Source of the DNA: Thioclava electrotropha | Lineage (GTDB): Bacteria > Pseudomonadota > Alphaproteobacteria > Rhodobacterales > Rhodobacteraceae | Assembly: GCF_002085925.2 (NCBI RefSeq) | Contig: NZ_CP053562.1 | Location: 600,001-664,000, forward strand | Direction: 5' to 3' | DNA length: 64,000 nucleotides | Shown: one piece after another, positions 23,507 through 32,784 of the stretch | Layout of the letters: each line of letters starts with the position of its first letter | Numbering within the stretch: position 1 is the stretch's first letter | Notes under the pieces: generated by a model | Told to the model about the DNA's origin: nothing | The model's input: only the letters and a program-made list of their open reading frames with translations | Databases searched by the model: none | Position numbers and translations under genes: made by a program

Positions 23507-24408
23507 GCCGCGAGGTGACGATCGCGGCGGCGGCCTATCCGCTCGACTGGTTCGAGGATTGGGCGGGCTATGCGGCGAAGGTCACGGCTTGGGTGGCCGA
23601 GGCCGCAGGGCAGGGCGCGCAGCTTCTGGTCTTTCCCGAATATGGCGCAATGGAACTGGCGAGCCTCGGCGGCGCAGAGGTCGCGGGCGATCTGGAAGCC
23701 GCGCTGGTCCATGTGGCCGGGCTGCGGGCGGACATGGAAACGCTGTTCGCAGGCCTCGCGGCGGAGCATGGCTTGCATATTCTCGCCCCCTCCGGACCCG
23801 TCATCGACGGCACCAAGCGCGTGAACCGGGCGAGCCTGTTCGGCCCCGGCGGACTGATCGGGCATCAAGACAAGGCGATCATGACGCGCTTCGAGCGCGA
23901 GATCTGGCATGTCGACGCGGGCGAGGGGCTGGTGCTCTTCGAAACCGCGCTCGGCAAGATCGGCGTCACAATCTGCTACGACAGCGAATTCCCCCTGCTG
24001 GCGCGCGCGCTGGCGGAGGCCGGGGCGGAGATCATCCTCGCGCCCTCCTGCACCGACACGCTCGCGGGCTTTAATCGGGTGCGGATCGGTGCGATGGCGC
24101 GCGCGTTGGAAAACCAATGCGTGACCGTGCAGGCCCCCACCGTGGGCGAAGCGCTCTGGTGCCCGGCGGTGGATGAAAACTGCGGCACGGCTGCGATCTT
24201 CGCGCCGCCCGACGGGGTCTGGCCTGAAAGCGGGATCGTGGCCGAAGGGGCGCCCGACTCACCTGGCTGGACCTTCGCGACGGTGGACTTGGATCGCGTC
24301 GCGCAAAGCCGGACTGCAGGAACTGTTTTGCCCTACAAACATTGGTCCGAGCAGTCCGAAGCGGCCCAAATAATCCGGATCGCCTCGGAAAACCCCGCCC
24401 AGCCTTGA
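23503..24408 (+). CDS. Carbon-nitrogen hydrolase (nitrilase superfamily)
   Basis: 301 residues with the complete catalytic triad Glu46 (FPEYG), Lys124 ([14 protein letters not shown]) and Cys158 ([15 protein letters not shown]). It hydrolyses a C-N bond (amide, nitrile or omega-amide); the substrate is not evident. The GNAT gene before it overlaps it, and GNAT plus nitrilase pairs are frequent, sometimes fused, suggesting joint metabolism of an acylated amine or amide. Confidence 0.9.
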   Translation: MSREVTIAAAAYPLDWFEDWAGYAAKVTAWVAEAAGQGAQLLVFPEYGAMELASLGGAEVAGDLEAALVHVAGLRADMETLFAGLAAEHGLHILAPSGPVIDGTKRVNRASLFGPGGLIGHQDKAIMTRFEREIWHVDAGEGLVLFETALGKIGVTICYDSEFPLLARALAEAGAEIILAPSCTDTLAGFNRVRIGAMARALENQCVTVQAPTVGEALWCPAVDENCGTAAIFAPPDGVWPESGIVAEGAPDSPGWTFATVDLDRVAQSRTAGTVLPYKHWSEQSEAAQIIRIASENPAQP

Positions 24409-24490
24409 CATTGCCCTTGAATTTCGCGGCTTACGGGCGCATTTAAACGCTCGCCCGCAGATGACGCGGGTAACCATTTATGGAGTGACC

Positions 24491-24709
24491 ATGGCCAAGG
24501 AAGAAATGCTCGAATTTCCCGGTGTCGTGAAGGAACTCCTGCCTAACGCGACGTTTCGGGTCGAGCTGGAAAACGGCCATGAGATCATCGCGCATATGGC
24601 AGGCAAGATGCGTAAGAACCGCATCCGTGTTCTGGCAGGCGACAAGGTTCAGGTGGAAATGAACACCTACGACCTTACGAAGGGTCGTATCAACTACCGC
24701 TTCAAGTGA
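24491..24709 (+). CDS. infA: Translation initiation factor IF-1
   Basis: 72 residues ([57 protein letters not shown]...), a single S1/OB fold nearly identical in length to all IF-1 proteins. It binds the 30S A-site during initiation. The start at 24491 follows GGAGTGACC. It marks the resumption of the conserved chromosomal block and overlaps maf by 4 bases. Confidence 0.99.
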   Translation: MAKEEMLEFPGVVKELLPNATFRVELENGHEIIAHMAGKMRKNRIRVLAGDKVQVEMNTYDLTKGRINYRFK

Positions 24710-25275
24710 AGCTGATCCTCGGCTCGGCGAGCCCGCGACGGCGAGAGCTTCTGGCCCAGCTCGGGCTGGATCCTTTTGATGTGCGCCCCGCCGATATCGA
24801 CGAGACGCCGCTGAAGGGCGAGGCCGCGCGCGACTATGTCGCCCGCATGGCCCGCGAGAAAGCGATGGCGCTCGATGTGGCCGATGACGAGGTGCTGCTG
24901 AGCGCCGATACCACGGTGACCTGCGGGCGCCGTATCTTGGGCAAACCCGAAGACGAGAAAGAAGCGGCGGAGTTTCTCTGGCTGCTCTCCGGGCGTCGGC
25001 ACCATGTGTTCACCGCCGTGGCAATGCGCACGGCGCAGGGCCTGCGTGAGCGGCTTGTCGATACGGTGGTGAAGTTCAAACCGCTCAGCGACGAGGACGT
25101 GAACGGCTATCTCGCCTCGGGCGAATGGCGCGGCAAGGCGGGCGGCTACGCGATCCAGGGTCGCGGCGGCGCTTTCGTGCCGTGGATTCAAGGGTCGTTC
25201 ACCGCTGTCGTGGGATTGCCATTAGCTGAAACCGCAACGCTGCTCGCAAGCGCGGGCATTCGAGGGGACGTATAA
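24706..25275 (+). CDS. maf: Maf-like nucleoside triphosphate pyrophosphatase
   Basis: 189 residues with a GTG start overlapping the infA stop. It shows [17 protein letters not shown] at the N-terminus, [15 protein letters not shown] and [26 protein letters not shown], the signatures of Maf proteins. These hydrolyse dTTP/UTP or modified nucleotides to monophosphates and are linked to septum control and nucleotide house-cleaning. Coupled to the RNase gene downstream. Confidence 0.96.
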   Translation: MKLILGSASPRRRELLAQLGLDPFDVRPADIDETPLKGEAARDYVARMAREKAMALDVADDEVLLSADTTVTCGRRILGKPEDEKEAAEFLWLLSGRRHHVFTAVAMRTAQGLRERLVDTVVKFKPLSDEDVNGYLASGEWRGKAGGYAIQGRGGAFVPWIQGSFTAVVGLPLAETATLLASAGIRGDV

Positions 25276-26327
25276 TGCAGGGGCGTGTGGTTCTGCTGGA
25301 CGAGATCGCCGGTCGTGAAGCGGCGGCGCTGATGGTCGACGGGCAAATTGAAGACCTGATTATCGACACCCCGGAGGAGATCAGCTTCGCCCCCGGCGCG
25401 ATCCTGCGCGGCACCATCGGCCGCCAGATGAAAGGGCAGGGCGGCGTCTTCGTCGATCTGCCCGAAGGCACGCGTGGCTTTCTGAAAGAGGTGAAGGGGC
25501 TCGCCCCCGGCCAAACCGTGATCTGCATGGTCTCCGGCGGCACCGAGCCCGGCAAGGCGCTGCCTGTGACGCTGCGGGTGCTGTTCAAGTCGCGCTACGC
25601 CATCGTCACTCCCGGCGCGCCCGGCATCAACGTCTCCCGGCGGATCCATGAAGACGATCTGCGCGCCGACCTGCAGGCAGCAGCCGAGGCGGTGATGGAA
25701 GGCTCGGATATGGGCGTGATCCTGCGCTCCGCCGCGGCCCATGTGTCGCTCGAAGAGGTGGCAGAGGATGTCGCCGCGATGCGCGAGCTGGCCGAGGCCG
25801 TGACTAACGATACTGAAGGCGGGCCGGAACTGCTCGTCGATGCGCCCGACCCGCATGAAGAAGCCTGGCGTGACTGGGCCGAACCCGTGCCCGACGAGGT
25901 GATCGAAGGCGGGTTCGACGACCACGGCGTCACCGACGCGATCGAAGCGCTCCTGCACCCGCGGGTCGACCTGCCGGGCGGGGCGCATCTGATGATCGAG
26001 CCGACCCGTGCCCTGATCGCGGTCGACGTCAATACCGGCAATGACACGTCGCCCGCCGCGGCGCTGAAGGCGAATATCGCCGCGGCCCGCGAATTGCCCC
26101 GTCAGCTGCGCCTGCGCGGCCTTGGAGGGCAGGTCGTGATCGACTTCGCCCCGATGCCCAAGCGCGACCGTCAGGCGCTGGAACAGCAGCTGCGCCGCTC
26201 CGTCAAAGGCGAGCCCGAGACGTCGCTGGCCGGCTGGACGCCGCTGGGCAATTTCGAGATGCAACGCAAGCGCGACCGCGTCCCGCTCGTGCGCCTTCTG
26301 CGGGGCCAAAACAGGGAGGCGAAATGA
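25275..26327 (+). CDS. Ribonuclease E/G family protein, short form
   Basis: 350 residues, shorter than RNase G (about 490) or RNase E. An S1-like part (GTIGRQMKGQGGVFVDLPEGTRGFLKE) is followed by the 5' sensor/RNase H-like region and a DNase I-like catalytic site with Asp251 (IAVDVNTG) and Asp290 (QVVIDFAPM). The CPxC zinc-link that joins subunits in RNase E is absent. It probably processes RNA; this short form is usual beside maf and yacG in this group, and a separate full-length RNase E is expected elsewhere. Confidence 0.9.
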   Translation: MQGRVVLLDEIAGREAAALMVDGQIEDLIIDTPEEISFAPGAILRGTIGRQMKGQGGVFVDLPEGTRGFLKEVKGLAPGQTVICMVSGGTEPGKALPVTLRVLFKSRYAIVTPGAPGINVSRRIHEDDLRADLQAAAEAVMEGSDMGVILRSAAAHVSLEEVAEDVAAMRELAEAVTNDTEGGPELLVDAPDPHEEAWRDWAEPVPDEVIEGGFDDHGVTDAIEALLHPRVDLPGGAHLMIEPTRALIAVDVNTGNDTSPAAALKANIAAARELPRQLRLRGLGGQVVIDFAPMPKRDRQALEQQLRRSVKGEPETSLAGWTPLGNFEMQRKRDRVPLVRLLRGQNREAK

Positions 26328-26515
26328 GCTGTCCGATCTGCGGTAAGGATGCCGACCCGAAATATCGCCCCTTCTGTTCGAAGCGTTGCGCCGATGTCGA
26401 TCTGGCGCGCTGGCTGAACGGTTCCTACGTCATTCCCGGCGATATCGCCGAGGAAGAAGAGCGCGCGCCGACCGGTCCCGCAGGCGATGATACGCCCCCC
26501 GGCAAGCCGCACTGA
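26324..26515 (+). CDS. yacG: YacG zinc-binding protein (DNA gyrase inhibitor family)
   Basis: 63 residues: MSCPICGKDADPKYRPFCSKRCADVDLARWLNGSYVIPG, with the four zinc-ligand cysteines of the CxxC...CxxxC motif and the conserved DLxxWLxxxYxIPG. E. coli YacG binds GyrB and inhibits gyrase. An acidic tail follows. Overlaps the RNase gene by 4 bases. Confidence 0.95.
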   Translation: MSCPICGKDADPKYRPFCSKRCADVDLARWLNGSYVIPGDIAEEEERAPTGPAGDDTPPGKPH

Positions 26516-26613
26516 GACGTTTCGCAAGTTCGCGTAATTTTCTGCGAAATCCCTCTGGACACCCCCCGCGCCCTCGTCTAGTAACCGCTCCACCAAGACC
26601 GAAAGGTCGCAGT

Positions 26614-26689
26614 GCCCGGATAGCTCAGTTGGTAGAGCAGCGGATTGAAAATTCGCGTGTCGGTGGTTCGAGTCCGCCTCCGGGCACCA
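26614..26689 (+). tRNA. tRNA-Phe (anticodon GAA)
   Basis: A complete cloverleaf: acceptor GCCCGGA/TCCGGGC, D-arm TAGCTCAGTTGGTAGAGC, anticodon loop TTGAAAA giving GAA, T-arm GGTTCGAGTCC and encoded CCA. It closes the conserved infA-yacG block. No duplicated tRNA end was seen nearby, so it is not visibly used as an integration site. Confidence 0.97.
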
Positions 26690-26798
26690 CTAAAATCCTC
26701 AAAATAGAATTACGTGTTGGTCTGGCTTCGCTCTATTCATAGCGTGGCTTCACACGGTTCTGCGCCGGTGAACTTTCCCCGCCGCAGACGGGAATAAC

Positions 26799-27503
26799 TT
26801 AACGCGGAAACTGCGGCTTGGGCGTGCGCGCGACCTCGTCAGCAGTCGCGGTGTGATTCAGCACATAATGCGTCGCGACGACGTCGCCGATCAGCCCGGC
26901 AGCGGCTTCCGAAGCCGGATCGAAACCGCGCTCCACTGCCTGACCCAGCAGCGTCGCGTCATAGCCGGTGGCGATGAGTAGCCACGGCAGTGGTGTGTCG
27001 GCGCCGCGCAGTGCCTGCTCGCGTGTCATCGGCGGTGGTGCAGTCGGACGGAGCAGCTGAACGCTGGCGACACCCGGACGATAGGCGATCTCCTGAAGCA
27101 CCTCCTGAGCGATCCAGGAAGCCGCAGCGTCTTCATGTCCGGTGCCGGGTTGAAAGCGGAAAGCGGTGGCGAAACCACCCAGACCGTAGCCCTCGCTCGC
27201 CGGAATCGTGCAGAAACCGCGCGTCATGCCGCGAAATCTCGGCATGATCGCACCGGTCCAAGATGTGGGGTCGTTCAGGCGGTCGAGGTAGCCCTGCGAC
27301 GTCGCCACGTCGGTCCCGCTGACTTCATAGGTGACCATGTAGCGTGGCCCGCTCTCGGTCGCGATCCAGCGCGTCGCCCGCAGGAACCCGGGAACCGAGA
27401 GGCGCTCATGCAGGTGCTCATGGCTGTGCCAGTGGTCGTGGTCGGCGGTGTCACCGTCGATGTCATAGAACAGCACCATCGCCGCATCGCTGCAAAGCGC
27501 CAT
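26799..27503 (-). CDS. Protein with ferredoxin-like alpha/beta-barrel (EthD/Dabb-type) repeats
   Basis: 234 residues that appear to hold two similar halves: residues 10-100 (VLFYDIDGDTADHDHWHSHEHLHERLSVPGFLRATRW...) and 115-215 (ATAFRFQPGTGHEDAAASWIAQEVLQEIAYRPGVASVQLL...). Both follow the beta-alpha-beta plan of small dimeric alpha-beta barrels, and the first is rich in His. Such proteins bind or degrade aromatic or polyketide substrates. It lies just beyond the TetR regulator of the Cox-like operon and may belong to the same pathway; family name not certain. Confidence 0.6.
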   Translation of the reverse strand: MALCSDAAMVLFYDIDGDTADHDHWHSHEHLHERLSVPGFLRATRWIATESGPRYMVTYEVSGTDVATSQGYLDRLNDPTSWTGAIMPRFRGMTRGFCTIPASEGYGLGGFATAFRFQPGTGHEDAAASWIAQEVLQEIAYRPGVASVQLLRPTAPPPMTREQALRGADTPLPWLLIATGYDATLLGQAVERGFDPASEAAAGLIGDVVATHYVLNHTATADEVARTPKPQFPR

Positions 27504-27730
27504 GGTCCGCCTCCCCGCTTATGTGGTTTCGCGTGACGCTATCGGCGGGTGCTGGGGAAGGCAAGTTGTGGCGCGCTCTCTTTGTCGTGGCTGCGCCGCT
27601 CCGACAAGGCGCGCAATTCCAACGCGCTCAGGCCGCATTCGTCGCTCGGATGCAAACGCCACCGCAAGTTCATGGGCATCAAAGCCAAACCCGCAGACTC
27701 TCGGTTTGAACGACGCAGCGCCGGGGCAGG
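27504..27730. other. Intergenic stretch, nothing recognised
   Basis: About 230 bases between two leftward genes. It contains only short overlapping frames in several directions with no homology I recognise. The composition is less regular than the neighbours and may include old mobile-element debris. Confidence 0.4.
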
Positions 27731-28384
27731 TTAGTGCGGTGAAGTGTCGTGAAGCGCGCCCTCGAAGAAATTCGTCACGGTGGCGCGCACAGTTGCTTCG
27801 ACGTCGATTTCCAAGGGCATGTTGTAGACGAATTTTCGAATGGCGATGTAGAACACCGCTCCGTGTAGCCCCCAGAGGAGTTCGACCTCGTCGGTGTTCG
27901 GCGCAGCGCGGTCTTCGGCGTTTTGCCGGGAAGCGCGCAATTCCATCGCAGCCGGTTCGATGATCTTCGTTCGAATGATATCGAGGTAGCGTTCGGTCAG
28001 CCCGTAGGACTTCAGCCCGGACGACACGAAAATGCGAACCCAGTCATAGTCGAACACCCGTTCAGAGTATTCGATGTAGAATTGCGTAAGGCGATCCTGA
28101 AGAGAACGGCCGCCTTCGAGCACCAGCTGCTCCCAGTCCGGGTTCCAGCGTTCGAGAAAAACATGCTCGTAGACGCGCTCGATCAGTGCGTCCTTGCTTT
28201 CGAAATGCCGGTAGATGACCGCGTGGGACACGCCCATACGCTTGGCCAGCTCGCGTGTCTGGCCCTCAAATCCCGATTCGGCGAAGAACCGAACCGCCTC
28301 GGTGACGATCAGTTTTTCGCGTTCCTCCCCGCGCATGTTCTTGCGGCGCGGCCGTTGATTTTCGGTCTTTTTCTCCGAGGTCAT
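27731..28384 (-). CDS. TetR-family repressor of the molybdenum hydroxylase operon
   Basis: 217 residues. After a charged leader, the HTH is clear: EREKLIVTEAVRFFAESGFEGQTRELAKRMGVSHAVIYRHFESKDALIERVYEHVF, with a ligand-binding helical domain behind. It is divergent from the CoxM-type gene, and two palindromes of the form ACCAAYTGGT lie between them, so it almost certainly regulates both directions. The inducer is probably the substrate of the hydroxylase. Confidence 0.92.
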   Translation of the reverse strand: MTSEKKTENQRPRRKNMRGEEREKLIVTEAVRFFAESGFEGQTRELAKRMGVSHAVIYRHFESKDALIERVYEHVFLERWNPDWEQLVLEGGRSLQDRLTQFYIEYSERVFDYDWVRIFVSSGLKSYGLTERYLDIIRTKIIEPAAMELRASRQNAEDRAAPNTDEVELLWGLHGAVFYIAIRKFVYNMPLEIDVEATVRATVTNFFEGALHDTSPH

Positions 28385-28432
28385 GCCTGTCTCTCTTCTC
28401 TTATCCCGAGCCTAATGCAAACCATTGTTGTA

Positions 28433-28496
28433 ACCAACTGGTCATTTTTTCTTGACCGGTCCTGATTGTCCTGCATTATAGAAGTTACCAATTGGT
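28433..28496. promoter_or_regulatory. TetR operators and promoter of the Cox-like operon
   Basis: Two palindromic sites, ACCAACTGGT (28433-28442) and ACCAATTGGT (28487-28496), share the longer form GTWACCAAYTGGTCAY and are centred exactly 54 bp apart. Between them, TTGACC (28452-28457) and ATTATA (28475-28480), 17 bp apart, form a rightward promoter. One site is upstream of the -35 and the other just after the -10, a typical repression arrangement. Confidence 0.7.
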
Positions 28497-28537
28497 CACT
28501 TTGTAGCTGGGGAGAGCTGCGGGCCAGAGGAGGATAA

Positions 28538-29398
28538 GTGAAACTACCATCGTTCGAATTTCTGCGTGCGCGCAGTCTTGCTGAGGCATGGGCGCTGCAT
28601 TCCGACGCGGGAGGCGACGCGGTCTACCTGTCGGGCGGGCACAGTGTCGTGCCCTCGATGGCGCTGCGTCTGCAGGCGCCGTCGCGGCTGATCGACATCT
28701 CGCAAATTGCCGAACTGCACGGTGTCGAGCTACAGGGCGAAACGCTGCGCATCGGTGCGATGACCCGTCATGCGGAGGTGCTGGCCAATCCGTTGATCGC
28801 GCGCCATGCGCCGCTGCTTTCCCGCGCTGCACCCCATGTCGCGCACCCGGCAATTCGCAATCGTGGCACGATCGGTGGCAATCTGGCGCTTGCCGATCCG
28901 GCATCGGAATTCCCGGCTGCTGTGCTGGCCATGCGGGCGGAACTTGAGGTCATGGGCCCCGAAGGCCGGCGCATGATCGCCGCCGACGATTTTTTCCTCG
29001 ACCTTTACGAAACAGCCCTCATCCCCGGCGAAGTGCTGACCGCCATTCACGTGCCGCTCCCTCCCGAAGGACGGGTGTTCGGCTTCGACGAGATCGCGCG
29101 TCGCCGGGGCGATTACGCCATGGTGGGCGTGGCCGCACAGGCCGATATGTCCGATGGCGTGGTTTCCGATGCGTCGGTGACGCTGTTTTCAGTGGGTGTC
29201 ACCCCGATGCGCGCCGCCGCGGCGCAAGACGCGCTGGAAGGCGCCCCGCTCTCAACGGACTCCATTGCCCGCGCTCAGGCCGCCCTGGCCACCGATCTCG
29301 ACCCACCCGACGACCCCGGTTTCCCGGCAGAGCGTCGTCTGCAACTCGCGCGCGTCCTCCTGGGACGGGTGCTGACCCGGATGGAGGCTGTTCAATGA
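28538..29398 (+). CDS. Molybdenum hydroxylase, FAD-binding medium subunit (CoxM type)
   Basis: 286 residues, GTG start with AGAGGAGG upstream. The FAD motifs are visible: YLSGGHSVVPSMALRL (first loop, residues 28-45) and RNRGTIGGNLALADPASEFPAAVLAM (TIGGN loop). It passes electrons from the iron-sulfur subunit to FAD and then to the acceptor. First gene of the operon; its stop overlaps the next start by 4 bases. Confidence 0.93.
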   Translation: MKLPSFEFLRARSLAEAWALHSDAGGDAVYLSGGHSVVPSMALRLQAPSRLIDISQIAELHGVELQGETLRIGAMTRHAEVLANPLIARHAPLLSRAAPHVAHPAIRNRGTIGGNLALADPASEFPAAVLAMRAELEVMGPEGRRMIAADDFFLDLYETALIPGEVLTAIHVPLPPEGRVFGFDEIARRRGDYAMVGVAAQADMSDGVVSDASVTLFSVGVTPMRAAAAQDALEGAPLSTDSIARAQAALATDLDPPDDPGFPAERRLQLARVLLGRVLTRMEAVQ

Positions 29399-29883
29399 AG
29401 GTTATGTTGAGCACGACCGTGAATGGTGAACAGGTTCAGGAAGCCGTTCTCCCCCGCACCAGTCTCGCCGATTTCCTGCGCGAGGATCTCGGCCTGACAG
29501 GCACGCATCTGGGCTGCGAAATGGGTGCCTGCGGGGCCTGTCTGGTGCTCATGGACGGCGTGCCGGTGCATGCCTGCCTCGTGCTGGCGGTGCAGGCGGA
29601 GGGTAGCACGGTCGAGACGATCGAGGGGCTCAACGAGACCGGTGCCGCGGCCGATCTTCAGGCGCGTTTTCATGATCGCAACGCGCTGCAATGCGGTTTT
29701 TGCACGAATGGAATGCTGATGAGCGCGCAGGCGTTGCTGGAGGCGAACCCGGCACCGACGCGAGACGAAATCCGCGACGCGCTGTCGGGCAATTACTGCC
29801 GCTGCACAGGCTACGAGGCCATCGTGGACGCCATCGACACCACAGCCCGCGACCGCGCGGCCCGGACGGAGGCGGCGAAATGA
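29395..29883 (+). CDS. Molybdenum hydroxylase, 2Fe-2S small subunit (CoxS type)
   Basis: 162 residues with all eight cluster cysteines: a plant-ferredoxin-type site in GCEMGACGACLVLMDGVPVHAC and the second site in CGFCTNGM...NYCRCTGYE. The length is normal for CoxS-type subunits. It relays electrons between the molybdenum centre and FAD. Overlaps both neighbours by 4 bases. Confidence 0.96.
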   Translation: MKVMLSTTVNGEQVQEAVLPRTSLADFLREDLGLTGTHLGCEMGACGACLVLMDGVPVHACLVLAVQAEGSTVETIEGLNETGAAADLQARFHDRNALQCGFCTNGMLMSAQALLEANPAPTRDEIRDALSGNYCRCTGYEAIVDAIDTTARDRAARTEAAK

Positions 29884-32246
29884 CCATGTATATCGGCCAG
29901 TCGCAGCGCCGCGAGAATGCGCGGCGCCACCTCTCGGGTCGGGGGCATTTTGTCAGCGACCTCACCCTGCCGCGCATGCTGCACGCAGTCTTCGTCCGTA
30001 GCCCGATGGCTAAGGGGCGGCTCGTCGAGATCGACACGTGCGAAGCCGAACAATCCCCCGGCGTGGTGCGGATCCTGACCGCCGCCGAGCTGAACGCGCG
30101 CTGCAAGCCGTGGGTCGGCACGCTCGCGCATTTCGCAGGTATGCAGAGCCCGCCGATGAACATCCTTGCCGAGGAGGAAGTGCTCTGGACCGGGCAACCG
30201 GTGGCGATGATCATCGCCAAGAGCCGGGCCGAGGCCGAGGATGCCGCCGACTTGGTGATGGTGGATATCGAGGATTCCGAGCCGGTGACCGATGGCGCTG
30301 CGGCCCTGCAGGACGGCGCGCCCCTGGCGAACAGTGCCGCGCGGGACAATCTTTGTTACGAGGCGCTGTTGGAAACGCCTGCGGTGAACGAGGCCTTCGC
30401 CGGTGCCGCGCATGTGGTCGAGGGCAGCTTCACTTTTGGCCGCCACACCGCCGTCACGCTCGAGCCGCGCGCGGTGATCGCCGATTTCGACCCGTCGAGT
30501 GGTGCGCTCACCGTGCATCACGGGACGCAGACCCCCTACCAGTTTCAGGACGTCTATGCGCGCCATTTCGGTCTGCCGGAGGGCAAGGTCCGCGTCATCG
30601 CGCCCGATGTAGGCGGCTCGTTCGGCATGAAGCTGCATGTCTATAACGAAGAGATGGGCGCCGTCGCGGCGAGCATGATCCTCAAGCGCCCGGTGCGCTA
30701 CGTGGCCGACCGGCTGGAAAGCTTTCTGTCCGACATCCACGCTCGCGATCATATCGTGAAAGGCCGCATGGCGCTGGACGCGGAGGGCAAGATTCTCGCG
30801 ATGGACGTCGATGATCTGGCGCCGGTCGGCGCGGTCTCGGCCTATCCGCGCACCAGCGCTGCCGAGGGCAATCAGGTGATCCGCCTTATGGGTGCTCCCT
30901 ACAACATGCCCGATTATCGCGGCCGGCTGCAGGTCGCCTTCCAGAACAAGGTGCAGACCAGCCAGTATCGCGCGGTGGGGCATCCCATCGCCTGTGCGGT
31001 GACCGAGGCGCTGGTTGAACGGGCGGCGGAGGTCACGGGCCTCGATCCGTTCGAGATCCGTGCCCGCAACCTGATTGCCGACGATGCCTATCCGCATGTG
31101 TCGGCCACCGGCTATCAGTTCGAGAAGCTCTCGCATCAGGCCAGTCTGGCCAAGCTGCGCGAGATGATGGACCCGGACGCGCTACGCGCCGATCAGGCTC
31201 GACTGCGCGAACAGGGCATCTATCGCGGGTTCGGCATCGCCTCCTTTGTCGAGATCACCAATCCCGGCGCGGCTTTCTACGGCGTCGGCGGAGCGCGGAT
31301 CTCGGCGCAGGACGGCGCAGTGGTGCGGATGACGCCCTCTGGCGACATCCATTGCGCCATCTCGGTCACCGAGCAGGGGCAGGGCACCGAGACGATCATC
31401 GCGCAGGTGGTCGCCGATCAACTGGGTGTTTCGCCCGAACGGGTGAGCGTCACCACGGGCGACACCGCGACCACGCCCAGCGGCGGTGCCACCTGGGCCT
31501 GCCGGGGCGCGGGCATCGGCGGCGAGACGGCGCTGCGCGCCGGACGCAAGCTGCGCGAGCGGATTCTGACTCTGGCGGGCGCTTTGCTGCAGGCCGATCC
31601 GGCAACGCTGCGGCTCGAAGATGGCGCGGTTGTCGATGTCGCCACGGGCGAGGCGCGCATCACGCTCGAAGAGATTGGCCGCGTCGCCACCTACCGGCCC
31701 GACACGCTGCCCGACGGGGTCGATCATTCGCTGACCGTCGCGCATCATTTTGCGCCCTCCGGTTACCCGTTCGACTTCACCAACGGCATTCAGGGCAGTC
31801 TGGTCGAGGTCGATGTGGAAACCGGCATCGTGCGGATCCTGAAGCATTGGGTCGTCGAGGATTGCGGTCGCATCATCAATCCGCTTCTGGTCGACGAACA
31901 GATCCGCGGCGGCGTGGTGCAGGGGCTTGGCCCCGCCTTCTTCGAGGAATGCCAATATGACGCGGACGGCCAGCTCACCAACGGGTCGCTCGCCGATTAT
32001 CTCGTGCCCATGGCTTGCGAGATGCCCGATATCGAAATCGCCCATATCGAAACGCCCACCGAGGACACGATCCTTGGCGCCAAGGGCGTGGGCGAAGCGG
32101 GAACCGCCGCTGCCGGCGCCGCCGCGATGAACGCGGTGAATGACGCGCTGCGCCCCTTTGGCGCACGGCTCACCCAGACACCCATGACGCCGCTGCGCAT
32201 CCTCGATGCGCTCGACGCGGCCCGAAAGCAAAGGACCGATCCATGA
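29880..32246 (+). CDS. Molybdenum hydroxylase, large catalytic subunit (xanthine dehydrogenase/CoxL family)
   Basis: 788 residues from the ATG overlapping the small-subunit stop. It binds the molybdopterin cofactor and hydroxylates the substrate. The C-terminal KGVGEAG with the catalytic Glu739, the GGSFGMK loop, and EQGQGTETI are present. The active-site loop reads QYRAVGHP, which is neither the AYRCSFR of true CO dehydrogenase nor the usual AYRGAGR of form II. The enzyme is therefore not an aerobic CO dehydrogenase; a purine, N-heterocycle, aldehyde or aromatic acid is a more likely substrate. Confidence 0.92.
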   Translation: MTMYIGQSQRRENARRHLSGRGHFVSDLTLPRMLHAVFVRSPMAKGRLVEIDTCEAEQSPGVVRILTAAELNARCKPWVGTLAHFAGMQSPPMNILAEEEVLWTGQPVAMIIAKSRAEAEDAADLVMVDIEDSEPVTDGAAALQDGAPLANSAARDNLCYEALLETPAVNEAFAGAAHVVEGSFTFGRHTAVTLEPRAVIADFDPSSGALTVHHGTQTPYQFQDVYARHFGLPEGKVRVIAPDVGGSFGMKLHVYNEEMGAVAASMILKRPVRYVADRLESFLSDIHARDHIVKGRMALDAEGKILAMDVDDLAPVGAVSAYPRTSAAEGNQVIRLMGAPYNMPDYRGRLQVAFQNKVQTSQYRAVGHPIACAVTEALVERAAEVTGLDPFEIRARNLIADDAYPHVSATGYQFEKLSHQASLAKLREMMDPDALRADQARLREQGIYRGFGIASFVEITNPGAAFYGVGGARISAQDGAVVRMTPSGDIHCAISVTEQGQGTETIIAQVVADQLGVSPERVSVTTGDTATTPSGGATWACRGAGIGGETALRAGRKLRERILTLAGALLQADPATLRLEDGAVVDVATGEARITLEEIGRVATYRPDTLPDGVDHSLTVAHHFAPSGYPFDFTNGIQGSLVEVDVETGIVRILKHWVVEDCGRIINPLLVDEQIRGGVVQGLGPAFFEECQYDADGQLTNGSLADYLVPMACEMPDIEIAHIETPTEDTILGAKGVGEAGTAAAGAAAMNAVNDALRPFGARLTQTPMTPLRILDALDAARKQRTDP

Positions 32247-32704
32247 AGCTTGAAGGAGAGCAGCTCCTGAGCGCCGACCCCCAGACCGTCTGGGCGGCAC
32301 TCTTCGACCGTGACGTGCTGGCCGAAGCTATTCCCGGCTGCGAAAGCCTCGAACAGCTGAGCGAAACCGAATTCACCGCCGTGGTGAAGCTCAAGATCGG
32401 CCCGGTTTCGGCCCGCTTCAAGGGCGCGGTTACGCTGAGCGATATCGTGCCCGGCCAGTCCTGCACGTTGTCCGGCAAAGGCTCGGGTGGGGTCGCGGGG
32501 TTCGCCAAGGGGGCGGCACAGGTGACGCTGGTGCCCGAGGCGGACGGCACGCGGCTTTGCTATGATGCCGATATCGCGGTGGGCGGAAAGCTCGCCTCTC
32601 TCGGCAACCGGCTGATCGGCGCCACGGCGCAGAAGCTGACGGACGCCTTTTTCACCAATTTTTCCGATGCGTTGGCCCAACCGGAGGAGGCTGGGCCGAC
32701 CTGA
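32243..32704 (+). CDS. coxG: CoxG-family SRPBCC protein
   Basis: 153 residues, the START-like CoxG family: MKLEGEQLLSADPQTVWAALFDRDVLAEAIPGCESLE, then VVKLKIGPVSARFKG and SGKGSGGVAGFAKGAAQVTL. CoxG proteins are encoded with molybdenum hydroxylases and may anchor the enzyme to the membrane or deliver the quinone. Overlaps the large subunit by 4 bases. Confidence 0.93.
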   Translation: MKLEGEQLLSADPQTVWAALFDRDVLAEAIPGCESLEQLSETEFTAVVKLKIGPVSARFKGAVTLSDIVPGQSCTLSGKGSGGVAGFAKGAAQVTLVPEADGTRLCYDADIAVGGKLASLGNRLIGATAQKLTDAFFTNFSDALAQPEEAGPT

Positions 32705-32784
32705 TCCGCTGGCGCGCAGCGAGGTCAGGCCAGACACGAAAAAAAGCGCGTATAACAAGAACCATCCTTGGGAGGAGGATACTA

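Noticed and set aside
25188..26309. 373-codon minus-strand ORF opposite the RNase E/G gene
   Set aside because: Antisense shadow; the plus-strand gene has the catalytic Asp motifs and conserved synteny.
26614..26689. tRNA-Phe as an attachment site for the accessory genes downstream
   Set aside because: I found no second copy of the tRNA 3' end in the window, and the nearest integrase is about 10 kb away.
29880..32246. Aerobic CO dehydrogenase large subunit (form I)
   Set aside because: The diagnostic AYRCSFR loop is absent; the corresponding loop is QYRAVGHP.
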